From: Oscillospiraceae bacterium | GTDB taxonomy: Bacteria; Bacillota; Clostridia; Oscillospirales; Ruminococcaceae | Length of the DNA: 64,000 bases | Assembly: GCA_018110925.1 (NCBI GenBank) | Contig: JAGAZJ010000034.1 | Span: forward strand, 1-64,000 | Direction: 5' to 3' | Shown here: positions 1 through 7,512 of the stretch, piece by piece | Layout: each line of letters opens with the position of its first letter | Numbering within the stretch: position 1 is the stretch's first letter | Notes under the pieces: generated by a model | What the model saw: the letters and a program-made list of their open reading frames with translations, nothing else | Databases searched by the model: none | Told to the model about the DNA's origin: nothing | Translations under genes and position numbers: made by a program

Positions 1-62
1 ACCATTGTTTCAAGACATACAAATTCAAGCTGATCTCTTTCACTTTTATTCTTTTCAAGCAT
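1..62 (-). CDS. N-terminus of IS1182-like transposase (partial, runs off left edge)
   Basis: Reading leftward from an ATG at 62-60, the open frame gives [20 protein letters not shown] and continues past the window edge. Many IS1182-family (DDE, IS5/IS1182-like) transposases begin with this kind of short polar start, MLxKN...R.QLExV.L, before the catalytic domain, so I read it as the first 20 residues of such a transposase. Only 62 bases are visible, no terminal inverted repeat can be seen, and the ribosome site (GGGTGAT upstream) is weak. The family call is therefore tentative; a chance open frame cannot be excluded. Confidence 0.4.
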   Translation of the reverse strand, partial: MLEKNKSERDQLEFVCLETM

Positions 63-98
63 TTTTATCACCCGTGTTTATTATACCATATCAGACGC

Positions 99-127
99 AA
101 AAAAGCCAGCCTTTCGGCTGACTTTTT
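99..127. terminator. Bidirectional terminator-like hairpin
   Basis: The stem CAGCC/GGCTG (107-111 and 116-120) with a TTTC loop is flanked by a run of A on its left (99-104) and a run of T on its right (123-127), so it could end transcription in either direction. It lies between the transposase start and the J-domain gene. Confidence 0.5.
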
Positions 128-137
128 CGACAGACTG

Positions 138-169
138 AGCTCCGCTTTTAGCGGAGCTTTTGTTTTTTT
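138..169 (+). terminator. Rho-independent terminator
   Basis: Perfect 8-bp stem AGCTCCGC/GCGGAGCT (138-145 and 151-158) with loop TTTTA, followed by a T-rich tract to 169. It is oriented to stop rightward transcription just before the next promoter. No rightward gene upstream of it is inside the window. Confidence 0.7.
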
Positions 170-188
170 AACATTCACACAATTCCGG

Positions 189-217
189 TTGAAATGCACC
201 TGTCTGTGTGGTATAAT
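189..217 (+). promoter_or_regulatory. SigA-type promoter of the J-domain gene
   Basis: TTGAAA (189-194), a 17-bp spacer and a perfect TATAAT (212-217). It sits 43 bp before the start codon of the J-domain protein. Confidence 0.75.
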
Positions 218-260
218 GACCCTACGGAACAAGAACCACACCTTGACAAAAGGAGCGGCA

Positions 261-917
261 ATGGATGCATACAAAATTCTCGGTCTCTCATACGGAGCAT
301 CCGAAGAAGAGATAAAAAAGCGTTACAGAGCACTTGTTAAGGAATACCACCCCGATCTGCATCCCGGCGATGAGCAGGCTGCCAGAAAAATGAGCGAGAT
401 AAACGAAGCATACGAACAGATACGCTCGGGCAGTGCAGAAACCTTTGCGGACGCATCCTCTGCGGCACCTCACGGCACTTATACCGACGGCGACACCACA
501 TACTATTATCAGTACAAGGATATATCAGAGATAATCCGTGAGATGTTCGGCATGAAGGGCAGAGGCGCTATCGCCAACTATGAATTCATAGAGATGTATA
601 TAGAGAACGGCGCATATGAACGAGCCGCCAGATTGCTCGACATCACTCCGAGGGACAATGCAAGGTGGTACTACTATGCCGCACAGGTATATGAACACAC
701 GGGCGACCTGGGCAGGGCGGAGAGCTTTGCTAAGACGGCTGTAAATATGGAGCCGTCGGAGAACAGATACGTTCTTTACTGGGAATCGCTTGTGATAGAA
801 CGTGAGTATACCGAAAGGGCTTTGATAAGGTCACGCTTCTGGCGTAAGACAGTCGCAGTACTTATCATAATACTCACCCTCATATATTTTCTCAGACCGC
901 TGTTTTATCTGTTCTGA
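261..917 (+). CDS. J-domain (DnaJ-like) membrane-anchored protein
   Basis: 218 residues. The first 60 or so form a J-domain: [20 protein letters not shown] at the start, then the invariant HPD loop ([13 protein letters not shown]) and the closing helix ([11 protein letters not shown]). The middle carries TPR-like helices ([15 protein letters not shown], then [16 protein letters not shown]), and the last 25 residues are a hydrophobic tail anchor ([19 protein letters not shown]). There is no G/F region or zinc finger, so it is not a canonical DnaJ but a J-domain co-chaperone that would stimulate DnaK at the membrane. The ATG at 261 follows AGGAG at a good distance; the longer upstream frame overlaps the promoter. 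Its last 87 bp overlap the convergent pseudouridine synthase gene. Confidence 0.85.
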   Translation: MDAYKILGLSYGASEEEIKKRYRALVKEYHPDLHPGDEQAARKMSEINEAYEQIRSGSAETFADASSAAPHGTYTDGDTTYYYQYKDISEIIREMFGMKGRGAIANYEFIEMYIENGAYERAARLLDITPRDNARWYYYAAQVYEHTGDLGRAESFAKTAVNMEPSENRYVLYWESLVIEREYTERALIRSRFWRKTVAVLIIILTLIYFLRPLFYLF

Positions 918-1535
918 GGTGATATCGGCATAGATGCGCTTCCGTTCGATGATAAAGCGTATCTCATCATCGTTCAGCTCCCTGAACTTCCCCTCCGCAA
1001 GACTGTCGTCAAGGCGTATACTGCCTATCGCCGTTCTTTTAAGATAGAGTATCTTGCACCCCACGGCGGCAAGCATCAGCTTCACCTGATGCTTTCTGCC
1101 CTCGGATATGGTGATCGTACCGCACAGGGCTTTCCCGTGCGGATTTTTCATATAGTGCGCCCTTTTGTCTTCGGGCATCAAACCTTGCATATCTGCGACG
1201 GTGAAGGTATCCTCCACCCTTGCTTCTGCCGGCTTTGACAGGTACTTGCCTATCCTGACCCCGCTTTTGAGCCTGTCCAGCTTTTCCTCCGTCAGCTCCC
1301 CGAAGGCATAGAATAGATACTCCTTTTCCACATGGGCTTTAGGGTCTGTGAGGGCTATGGTGGCTTTGCCGTCGGTGGTGAAAAGCAGCAGACCGTGGGT
1401 ATCAATATCCAGTCTGCCTATGGGGTGAAGCCCCTCTGTCACGGGCATATACCGCATCACCGTGGGATGCTTCCTGTCGGAGCAGGCGGTCACACAGCCT
1501 GCGGGCTTGTTTAGCATATAATAACTGTATCCCAT
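831..1535 (-). CDS. RsuA/RluB-family pseudouridine synthase, S4 domain absent
   Basis: 234 residues. The catalytic core is plain: [14 protein letters not shown] at the start, [17 protein letters not shown] around residue 41 with the catalytic Asp, and [16 protein letters not shown] near residue 144, as in the RsuA/RluB/RluE family that converts specific rRNA uridines to pseudouridine. Family members normally have an N-terminal S4 RNA-binding domain of about 60 residues; here the protein starts directly at the core, and instead has a charged C-terminal extension of about 50 residues. The start is 6 bp after the GrpB-family stop, with no clear ribosome site, which suggests translational coupling. 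The 3' end overlaps the convergent J-domain gene by 87 bp. Confidence 0.85.
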   Translation of the reverse strand: MGYSYYMLNKPAGCVTACSDRKHPTVMRYMPVTEGLHPIGRLDIDTHGLLLFTTDGKATIALTDPKAHVEKEYLFYAFGELTEEKLDRLKSGVRIGKYLSKPAEARVEDTFTVADMQGLMPEDKRAHYMKNPHGKALCGTITISEGRKHQVKLMLAAVGCKILYLKRTAIGSIRLDDSLAEGKFRELNDDEIRFIIERKRIYADITSEQIKQRSEKIYEGEYYDKYCDCLTPEA

Positions 1536-1541
1536 ACGCTG

Positions 1542-2048
1542 TCAGACGCCCAGCCTTTCATATATGCCCTGTATAAAGGGCGACTTGTGCTCTATATACC
1601 TGTCTATATCATGTGGATAAAGCTCCGCTCCCTCTGCCTTGATGCGGCTGTACTCCTTCACGGCGTCGGGATGCTTGCGCAGATAGTCCCTGAAAGCGAT
1701 GTGCCGTTTAAGCTCGGGCAGATACCGGGTGCATACATACAGGTGATGCGGCATAAGATGCTCTTTACCGTCATAATCGAACGCCTCACGTCCCGATATG
1801 CCCATGTCGCCCTTATGACGGTAGCCGATGCCGCCGAGGGCGGAGACAACGTCATCCAGTTCCGCTCTGTCCCTTATGACCACATCTATATCTATTATCG
1901 GCTTTGCCGAAAGCCCCTGCACCGATGTGCTGCCGACGTGCTCTATCCCTATCGCAAGCGTGCCCAGAGCCGCATCTATCTCTTTTCTTATCTCCTCAAA
2001 CGCCCTCTGCCATGCGGGGTCATAGGGCTCAACAACTATCGTTCTCAT
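1542..2048 (-). CDS. GrpB/UPF0157 family protein (nucleotidyltransferase-like fold)
   Basis: 168 residues, the full length expected for the UPF0157 (GrpB) family. Typical motifs are the N-terminal EPYDPAWQRAFEEIR, IEHVGSTSVQGLSAKPIID, whose GSTS/D residues resemble the active site of nucleotidyltransferases, and HLYVCTR...HIAFRDYLR further on. The family is widespread, and sometimes found fused to dephospho-CoA kinase, but its reaction is not established. It is the first gene of a two-gene leftward unit with the pseudouridine synthase. The start has an AAGGTGAGG ribosome site. The name GrpB should not be confused with the GrpE chaperone. Confidence 0.85.
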   Translation of the reverse strand: MRTIVVEPYDPAWQRAFEEIRKEIDAALGTLAIGIEHVGSTSVQGLSAKPIIDIDVVIRDRAELDDVVSALGGIGYRHKGDMGISGREAFDYDGKEHLMPHHLYVCTRYLPELKRHIAFRDYLRKHPDAVKEYSRIKAEGAELYPHDIDRYIEHKSPFIQGIYERLGV

Positions 2049-2140
2049 ATCCTCACCTTTCCCGAAAGCACCACAAACCGCATCATATCTAGGTTTGCCT
2101 GACGTGGAACTTCTTTTTGGAAAAAAATTTCAAAAAACAC

Positions 2141-2169
2141 TTGACAAACATATCCCTTTCTGATATAAT
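2141..2169 (+). promoter_or_regulatory. tRNA-Ser promoter
   Basis: Perfect consensus TTGACA (2141-2146), 17-bp spacer, TATAAT (2164-2169), ending 14 bp before the tRNA. Confidence 0.9.
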
Positions 2170-2183
2170 ATATAAGTCGGTGT

Positions 2184-2276
2184 GGAGAAGTCGCCTAGCC
2201 CGGTTTATGGCGCACGACTGGAACTCGTGTATGCGTTAATAGCGCATCGAGGGTTCGAATCCCTCCTTCTCCGCCA
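2184..2276 (+). tRNA. tRNA-Ser (anticodon GGA)
   Basis: Acceptor stem GGAGAAG (2184-2190) pairs with CTTCTCC (2266-2272); discriminator G and an encoded CCA end at 2276. The anticodon stem CACGA/TCGTG closes a loop CTGGAAC with anticodon GGA at 2220-2222, reading UCC and UCU. A long variable arm (TGCGTTAATAGCGCA) identifies a class II serine tRNA, and the T arm has GGTTCGAATCC. It has its own promoter and terminator. Confidence 0.97.
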
Positions 2277-2284
2277 GAATGATT

Positions 2285-2319
2285 CGCTGTATACGGTTTG
2301 CCGTGTACAGCGTTTTTTT
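2285..2319 (+). terminator. Terminator of tRNA-Ser
   Basis: Twelve-bp stem CGCTGTATACGG/CCGTGTACAGCG with one G-T pair, loop TTTG, then seven T residues. Immediately after it, CCCACAACAATA occurs twice in tandem (from about 2326), a short direct repeat of unknown meaning. Confidence 0.9.
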
Positions 2320-2413
2320 CTGCCGACCCACAACAATACCCACAACAATATATGAGTATATCAGATATGTGCCCTCTTGTCAAGAAAAATGATGTTAAAG
2401 TTCGTCCGTAATA

Positions 2414-2442
2414 TTGACAAGAGACATCTGCTGTGATAAAAT
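2414..2442 (+). promoter_or_regulatory. tpiA promoter
   Basis: TTGACA (2414-2419), 17-bp spacer, TAAAAT (2437-2442). A second possible -10, TATAAT at 2472-2477, has only a weak -35 (TTGTGT), so the first is preferred. The 5' leader is about 80 nt. Confidence 0.8.
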
Positions 2443-2528
2443 ATATATGTTGTGTGCTGGACACAGTATCGTATAATATGCGTTTATCGGCATGAAGCGG
2501 ATGAGCGCCCCATGAAAGGATGTCACAT

Positions 2529-3305
2529 ATGAATAAAAGTGCAAGAAAGGCTATAATCGCCGGCAACTGGAAGATGAACAAGACCCGTCCCGAGGCTAAG
2601 GAGCTTCTTGAAGCCATCAAGCCCCTCGTAGCGAACGCAAAGGGCAGTGTCGAGGTCATCGCCTGCGTGCCTTTCACAAACCTTGAAACCGCTGTCAACA
2701 CCGTCGCAGGCTCTAACGTAAAGGTAGGCGCAGAGAACGTACACTTTGAGAAGAGCGGTGCTTTCACAGGTGAGATCTCCGCTGATATGCTCACCGAGAT
2801 AGGCGTTGAGTACGTTGTTATCGGCCACAGTGAGCGCCGCCAGTATTTCGGCGAGACAGACGAGACCGTGAACAAGAGGACTATCGCCGCTCTGAACGCA
2901 GGTCTCAAGCCCATCGTATGTGTTGGTGAGCTCAAGTGGGAGCGTGAGTGCAACATCACAGAGGAAGTTATCGCACGTCAGATAAAGCTCGACCTCTGGT
3001 CCCTCACCGCAGAGCAGGTAAAGAATGTTGTTATCGCTTATGAGCCTGTATGGGCCATCGGCACGGGTCTCACAGCTACACCCGATCAGGCTGAGGAGGT
3101 CTGCGGCTTCATCCGTGCTCAGCTCGCAAAGCTCTATGACCGGGCAACTGCCGATGCGGTCACGATACAGTACGGCGGCTCCATGAATGCAAAGAACTGC
3201 GCAGAGCTCCTTGCAAAACCCAACATCGACGGCGGTCTTATCGGCGGCGCTTCTCTCAAGGCTGACGATTTCAACACCATCGTTCAGGCTGCTGTGAACG
3301 GCTGA
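2529..3305 (+). CDS. tpiA: Triosephosphate isomerase
   Basis: 258 residues, the full length for the family. Interconverts dihydroxyacetone phosphate and glyceraldehyde 3-phosphate in glycolysis, in the cytoplasm. Visible active-site signatures are AGNWKMNKT with the substrate-binding Asn and Lys, GHSERRQYF with the catalytic His, and AYEPVWAIGTG with the catalytic Glu and the flexible loop 6, then the phosphate-binding YGGSMN and GGLIGGASL. An ATG at 2520 is in frame, but AAAGGA lies directly before it; at 2529 the spacing to that ribosome site is normal, so 2529 is chosen. It is a single-gene unit here, not part of a gapA-pgk operon. Confidence 0.97.
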   Translation: MNKSARKAIIAGNWKMNKTRPEAKELLEAIKPLVANAKGSVEVIACVPFTNLETAVNTVAGSNVKVGAENVHFEKSGAFTGEISADMLTEIGVEYVVIGHSERRQYFGETDETVNKRTIAALNAGLKPIVCVGELKWERECNITEEVIARQIKLDLWSLTAEQVKNVVIAYEPVWAIGTGLTATPDQAEEVCGFIRAQLAKLYDRATADAVTIQYGGSMNAKNCAELLAKPNIDGGLIGGASLKADDFNTIVQAAVNG

Positions 3306-3322
3306 TAAAACTTGTTGATACA

Positions 3323-3336
3323 AAAAAGGCGGAACG
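3323..3336 (+). repeat. Left arm of a split terminator-like inverted repeat
   Basis: AAAAAGGCGGAACG, 18 bp after the tpiA stop, is the exact reverse complement of 4039-4052. Together they would form a classic terminator stem (A-tract, GGCGGAACG, complement, T-tract), but the arms are 700 bp apart with the acetyltransferase gene between them. Confidence 0.6.
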
Positions 3337-3363
3337 TAAAACAGATACCTATATAGAAGTTTT

Positions 3364-3393
3364 GCCCCTGAGTGTTACAAAGCACTCAGGGGC
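3364..3393. other. Hairpin downstream of tpiA
   Basis: Perfect 11-bp stem GCCCCTGAGTG/CACTCAGGGGC around TTACAAAG. It lacks a T-tract on either side, so it is a weak terminator candidate for either tpiA or the convergent acetyltransferase. Confidence 0.5.
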
Positions 3394-3429
3394 ATTGTGC
3401 ATATTTATGTTGCTAAGCTAAATCAGAAT

Positions 3430-3897
3430 TTATCTGAATTTTTCCAAACGATACATCAATCCATCTTCAGGTTCAGTATTTCCATTTTTATAATCATATC
3501 CCATTTTGCGGTAAAAATCCACCGCTGTAAGTGAAGCAGGTATCTCAATACGCTTCGCTCTTAAAAAGTATTCGTCTTTCTCAAGCGTCTCGATTATTTT
3601 TCTTCCAACACCTTTCTTCTGATACTCGGGCAGAACAAATATTGTCAGTAGAATGCTTTCCGTGAGACTGCCCCAGTATCCTGCAATTCCACCAGTTCCA
3701 ATGATACGGTCTTCTTCACAGGCTACATACATATGTCGTTCGTTTGAAGCCTTTATCAGCTCGTCAGCCGAGTGAGAGTTTATGTTAAACTCTATATATT
3801 CTTCGGCATAATCCTTACTGTTGCTTACACGCAATGTTTTGGCAATTACCTGTGCCGTTTCTTCAGCGTCTTCCAGTCTGAATGATCTGATCTGCAT
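3430..3897 (-). CDS. GNAT-family N-acetyltransferase
   Basis: 155 residues. The GNAT fold is indicated by an N-terminal beta strand (MQIRSFRLEDAEETAQVI), a central strand with an acidic loop (VACEEDRIIGTGGIAGY), the motif A acetyl-CoA pyrophosphate loop YQKKGVGRKI (Q/RxxGxG/A), and the C-terminal ASLTAVDFYRKMGY, typical of amino-group acetyltransferases. The substrate cannot be told. An in-frame GTG lies upstream, but AGAGGTG is placed correctly for the ATG at 3897. The gene is more AT-rich than its neighbours and lies between the two arms of what looks like the tpiA terminator, both signs of acquisition. Confidence 0.85.
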   Translation of the reverse strand: MQIRSFRLEDAEETAQVIAKTLRVSNSKDYAEEYIEFNINSHSADELIKASNERHMYVACEEDRIIGTGGIAGYWGSLTESILLTIFVLPEYQKKGVGRKIIETLEKDEYFLRAKRIEIPASLTAVDFYRKMGYDYKNGNTEPEDGLMYRLEKFR

Positions 3898-3968
3898 ATG
3901 TTTCACCTCTAAATTCCGATTTTTGTCAGCAACAATTATAGCACATCATCTCTGTACTGTCAATAGAA

Positions 3969-4010
3969 ACGCCATGTACTTCTGACCTTACATCAGAAAT
4001 ACTATGGCGT
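3969..4010. other. Imperfect hairpin upstream of the acetyltransferase
   Basis: ACGCCATGTACTTCTGA and TCAGAAATACTATGGCGT form a long imperfect stem around CCTTACA. It sits in the 5' region of the leftward acetyltransferase gene; role unknown. Confidence 0.45.
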
Positions 4011-4038
4011 AAAACTTCTTTATGCGTACCGTTCTTAT

Positions 4039-4052
4039 CGTTCCGCCTTTTT
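4039..4052 (+). repeat. Right arm of the split terminator-like inverted repeat
   Basis: CGTTCCGCCTTTTT, exact complement of 3323-3336, ending in the T-tract expected of a terminator. It abuts the start of MITE-like copy A at 4056. Confidence 0.6.
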
Positions 4053-4055
4053 CGT

Positions 4056-4280
4056 TATACTAATTTCTAACCGATGCGATCATCTTCTGACGAAGATAGA
4101 GAAGAAATGCCCTCAAAAGCTTATTGTAACCGACATATATTTCTTGACATTCCTCATCCACAAAATCGTATATCATGATTTTGCGGCGAGGAATGTATAA
4201 ATTTTAATGTCGTTTACTTATAATATGTGCGATTTTGTGGGCAGAGATCCTCTATACATCGGGGAAGGATCAGTATTATA
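4056..4280. mobile_element. MITE-like palindromic element, copy A (225 bp)
   Basis: Starts TATACTAATTTCTAACCGATG and ends CTATACATCGGGGAAGG then ATCAGTATTATA, so the ends are imperfect inverted repeats. The same end sequences and the internal block GAAATGCCC.CAAAAGCTT ... GGGCAGAGAT.CTCTATACATCG recur at 26857-26964 and 49415-49541. No transposase is encoded. This copy carries an extra internal palindrome (4147-4196) that makes it about twice as long as the others. Its right end overlaps the stop codon of the leftward surface-protein gene. The gap 3898-4275 is otherwise without genes. Confidence 0.7.
4147..4196. repeat. 50-bp near-perfect palindrome inside copy A
   Basis: ACATTCCTC (4147-4155) pairs with GAGGAATGT (4188-4196), and inside it CCACAAAATCGTAT pairs with ATCATGATTTTGCGG. 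It is absent from the other two copies, so it may be a second element nested inside the first. Confidence 0.65.
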
Positions 4281-7122
4281 CAACGGTCCGTGTTTTAAAT
4301 GTTTTATAGATGATATCCTCATCAGTGTAGCTCGAACCGTTACTGCCGTTTATAGCCCTTACAAGGAAGCCGTACTTAGTACCATATCTGCTTGCACTTA
4401 ATCCGGTCACAGTGTATGATGTGCCTGTAGTGTTTGCAAGCGCTTTGATGGTACCGTCAGAATATATAAGATATACCCGGTACTGCGCAGCACCTGTTAC
4501 TTTGCTCCACTTTACGACAGCATTAGTTCCCCCCTGCATCACACTGAATTCTGGCTTTGCCAGAGGCATCGCATTTTTCCAGTCGGCGTCGGTATAGGAT
4601 GAGCCGTTCGTGCCGCTGAATGCCCTTACGAGGAAACCGTACTCCTTGCCGTTTGTCAGGCCTGTGTCGGTGTAGGATGTGCCTGTCACTTCTTTGAGGC
4701 ACTTTACGGTCGAGCCGTCCTTATGATATACTCTGTACGATGTTGCGCCGCTGACTGCGTTCCACTTTATTGTGACGCTGCCTGTTGCGCCTGCCGCTGT
4801 GAATGTGGGCTTTGCAGGAGTTGCTGATGCAACGGGTGTTGCATATTTCCAGTCGGCTTCGGTATATGCCGAGCCGTTCGTGCCGTTGAATGCCCTTACG
4901 AGGAAGCCGTACTTGGTGCCGTTTTTAAGCCCTGTATCGGTGTAGGATGTGCCTGTCACTTCCTTGAGGCACTTTATCGCTGTGCCTTCCCTGTGATATA
5001 CTCTGTATGATGTTGCGCCGCTCACTGCGCTCCAGCTTACGGTAACGCTCGCATTGCCGGGAGTTGCGGTAAATGTGGGCTTTGCGGGAGTTGCCGTTGA
5101 TCCCACGGGCGTTGCATATTTCCAGTCGGCTTCGGTATAGGGTGAGCCGTTCGTGCCGTTGAATGCCCTTACGAGGAAGCCGTACTTGGTGCCGTTTTTG
5201 AGCCCTGTATCGGTATAGGATGTGCCTGTCACTTCTTTGAGGCACTTTATCGCTGTGCCTTCCCTGTGATATACTCTGTATGATATTGCGCCGCTCACTG
5301 CGCTCCAGCTTACGGTAACGCTTGCATTGCCGGGAGTTGCGGTGAATGAGGGCTTTGCGGGGATGACCGCATCCCCTGTGAGATAGCCGGGGTTCGATGC
5401 GCCGCCGTCTATGCGTGCATAGGTCACGTCTGTCTTGGTGCCGTCAAACTCTGTGCCTGCGCCGCCTTTGAGTTTCGTGCAGCCCAGGAACATTAATGTT
5501 CCGTATATTCCGGATGATACGGAGGCTGTTGACCATTTGTCGGATACGGTGATCTTGGTCAGACCCTCACAGCCACCGAACATACCGAACATATTCGTGA
5601 CACTTGAAGTATCAAAGGATGAAAGATCCAGCGTGGTCAGAGCCGAGCAACGAATAAACATATCTGCCATACTTGTAACGTTCGATGTATCAAATGATGA
5701 CAGATCAAGCGACGTCAGTGAGCTGCAGTCGATGAACATAAACTGCATATTCGTGCAGGCACTTGTGTCAAGGTTGTTCAGCCCCTGTATCTCGGTGAGA
5801 TTCTTGAAATTTTCGAACATACCTTCCGCACTTGCGCCTGTCTTTGTGCCGGGGCTGACGATAACTCTCTTTACAGCGCTCGGATCGATGCCTGCCAGCT
5901 TTGCAAGTGATTCAGTGTTACTGGTATCCGGGAGCTGATTCTGAAGTATCAGCGTGCCCGAGGAGCTCCACTCATACCAGTCGGGTATCACAGCGGATGT
6001 GAAGTAGCCGGGGTTCGATGTGCCGCCGTCTATGCGTGCATATTCCTTGTCGGTATGGCTGCTGCTGTAGAGAGTGCCTGCACCGCCCGTGATAAATGAG
6101 CAGCCGATGAACATGGAATCTGAGCTTGTCACGCGTTCTGTTGTCCATTTATCCGATACTGTAACCGTTTCAAGGTTTTCGCAACTATTGAACATACAGG
6201 ACATATTTGTTACGTTTGACGTATCAAAGGACGACAGATCCAGTGAAGTGAGAGAGCTACAATTATAGAACATATATGACATATTGGTGCTTCTTGTCGT
6301 ATCAAGGTTGTTCAGCCCCTCGATCTCGGTAAGATGAGAGAACCAATAGAACATACCCGAAGAATCTGTGTTTGTCATCGTTCCCGGGGTCACGATGATC
6401 TTCTTTACATCACTCGAGTTGATGCCTGCTTTGTCTGCGAGCGTTGAGTGTGAATAATTCCAAGAATTATAATATGTTGCGGGAAGATGTCCGCTGAGGG
6501 TCAGTGTGCCTGTGGATTCGTCCCATGAGTACCAGTCACCTGCATACAGCTCCAGTTCCTCCTCTGCGGTCTCTTCATCAGCCGCCTCGGCATCCTCCGT
6601 CTCATCGGCACCGGCTGTATCAGCATCGGTTTTCTCGGCGGTATCGACCTCATCGGCGGTCTCAGCCGTTCCCTCAGGAATTTCGACAACCGTATCAACG
6701 GGCGTATCGGCATCGCTGTCGTCAGCGTCCGATGCGGTGTCATCGGTGCTTTCATCGGCGGTCTCTTCAACAGCGGCTTCCCCATCTGCCCCTGTGATGT
6801 CCGCCTCTGTGTCAGCGGTAACGTCCGCTTCATCGGTCACAGCCTCTGTTTCGGCAGATACGTCTGCCTCATCGGTCACATCCACCGTATCGGTGGATAC
6901 GTCTGCCGTGTCAGAGGCAGTGTCCCCCTCATCGGTCACGCCCTCTGTTTCGGCGGTAACGTCCGTCTCACCGGTCACAGCCGTGTCGGGTGCGGCATAC
7001 TCACCGTCAGACGGTGTCTCCACTGCGGTCAGCACGGGTGCTGTCTCCTCCGCAAATGCTGGCAGAGAATACCCGGTCAGCACCATGATCGCCGTGAACA
7101 GTGATATGAGCTTTTTTTTCAT
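4276..7122 (-). CDS. Secreted surface protein with DUF285 (BspA-like) repeats and four FN3 domains
   Basis: 948 residues. Residues 1-25 are a signal peptide (MKKKLISLFTAIMVLTGYSLPAFAEE). Residues about 27-190 are a Thr/Asp/Glu/Ala-rich acidic linker. Residues about 194-585 hold two blocks of DUF285/BspA-type leucine-rich repeats (MFYNCSSLTSLDLSSFDTSN and close variants). Residues about 588-945 are four fibronectin type III domains (VSWSAVSGATSYRVYHREG ... TGTSYTDTGLKNGTKYGFLV). No LPXTG motif or C-terminal membrane segment is present, so how it stays on the cell, if it does, is unclear. Such proteins are usually adhesins or matrix proteins. Ribosome site AGGAGGAG. The stop codon TAA (4278-4276) lies within the end repeat of MITE-like copy A, so the natural C-terminus may have been lost. 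Confidence 0.88.
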   Translation of the reverse strand: MKKKLISLFTAIMVLTGYSLPAFAEETAPVLTAVETPSDGEYAAPDTAVTGETDVTAETEGVTDEGDTASDTADVSTDTVDVTDEADVSAETEAVTDEADVTADTEADITGADGEAAVEETADESTDDTASDADDSDADTPVDTVVEIPEGTAETADEVDTAEKTDADTAGADETEDAEAADEETAEEELELYAGDWYSWDESTGTLTLSGHLPATYYNSWNYSHSTLADKAGINSSDVKKIIVTPGTMTNTDSSGMFYWFSHLTEIEGLNNLDTTRSTNMSYMFYNCSSLTSLDLSSFDTSNVTNMSCMFNSCENLETVTVSDKWTTERVTSSDSMFIGCSFITGGAGTLYSSSHTDKEYARIDGGTSNPGYFTSAVIPDWYEWSSSGTLILQNQLPDTSNTESLAKLAGIDPSAVKRVIVSPGTKTGASAEGMFENFKNLTEIQGLNNLDTSACTNMQFMFIDCSSLTSLDLSSFDTSNVTSMADMFIRCSALTTLDLSSFDTSSVTNMFGMFGGCEGLTKITVSDKWSTASVSSGIYGTLMFLGCTKLKGGAGTEFDGTKTDVTYARIDGGASNPGYLTGDAVIPAKPSFTATPGNASVTVSWSAVSGAISYRVYHREGTAIKCLKEVTGTSYTDTGLKNGTKYGFLVRAFNGTNGSPYTEADWKYATPVGSTATPAKPTFTATPGNASVTVSWSAVSGATSYRVYHREGTAIKCLKEVTGTSYTDTGLKNGTKYGFLVRAFNGTNGSAYTEADWKYATPVASATPAKPTFTAAGATGSVTIKWNAVSGATSYRVYHKDGSTVKCLKEVTGTSYTDTGLTNGKEYGFLVRAFSGTNGSSYTDADWKNAMPLAKPEFSVMQGGTNAVVKWSKVTGAAQYRVYLIYSDGTIKALANTTGTSYTVTGLSASRYGTKYGFLVRAINGSNGSSYTDEDIIYKTFKTRTVV
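4285..5362 (-). repeat. Tandem DNA repeats encoding four FN3 domains
   Basis: Four units of about 265-280 bp, bounded near 4562, 4822 and 5095. The two N-terminal units (about 4822-5095 and 5095-5362) are nearly identical at DNA level; the two C-terminal ones are more diverged. Repeats this similar can change in number by recombination. Confidence 0.85.
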
Positions 7123-7169
7123 AGCATCTCCTCCTATATTATATGCATCAGCATATCGTACTTGCTGTC

Positions 7170-7198
7170 ATTATAGCACGGAAATATTTTTTTGTCAT
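7170..7198 (-). promoter_or_regulatory. Promoter of the DUF285/FN3 gene
   Basis: On the minus strand: ATGACA (7198-7193), 17-bp spacer, TATAAT (7175-7170), about 48 bp before the start codon. Confidence 0.7.
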
Positions 7199-7424
7199 CT
7201 GCCGAAAGTCGTAGACGGAATGACGGTATTTTTCGGAATTTTCGGTGTTATGCTGTACATATTATACAAATTTTAACAAAAGTGCCGTGATTTTTACTGA
7301 AATTTTATTCAAAAATTGTACATATCACACAGATCGCATATTACGCTCCGAAACCGCCTGTCTCCCTCACAAAAATCATCCGTTTTTACCCGAAAGGAAA
7401 TTCATGTGATTTGTCCAAATCCAC

Positions 7425-7453
7425 TTGCAATTTTCCGCACGTTGTGGTATACT
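7425..7453 (+). promoter_or_regulatory. Promoter of the dehydratase-like/cdaA gene cluster
   Basis: TTGCAA (7425-7430), 17-bp spacer, TATACT (7448-7453), 60 bp before the first gene. No terminator is seen before at least 11,780, so it probably serves cdaA and cdaR too. Confidence 0.65.
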
Positions 7454-7512
7454 TGAAAGATAATGAATAATTATGTCCCCATACAGATAAGATACAGAAA
7501 TGAGGTCAATAT

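Larger units (their letters stand above)
7123..7512. other. Divergent intergenic region
   Basis: 390 bp between two divergent genes. It holds a leftward promoter near 7170-7198 and a rightward one near 7425-7453. Between them the DNA is AT-rich and I see no further gene, hairpin with T-tract or operator. Confidence 0.6.

Noticed and set aside
2326..2350. Integration site at the tRNA-Ser 3' end
   Set aside because: CCCACAACAATA is doubled after the terminator, but there is no second tRNA 3' end copy and no integrase, so no element is supported.
2195..2959. Leftward open frame of 254 codons ending GGEGGIRTLDALLTHTRVPV
   Set aside because: Its end is the antisense of tRNA-Ser (a well-known false protein) and the rest is antisense of tpiA.
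2523..3323. Leftward 266-codon frame opposite tpiA
   Set aside because: Pure shadow of a highly biased tpiA gene; no ribosome site or family resemblance.
6506..7276. Rightward 256-codon Ser/Val/Ala-rich frame
   Set aside because: Antisense of the Asp/Glu/Thr-rich linker of the DUF285/FN3 protein; composition alone keeps it open.
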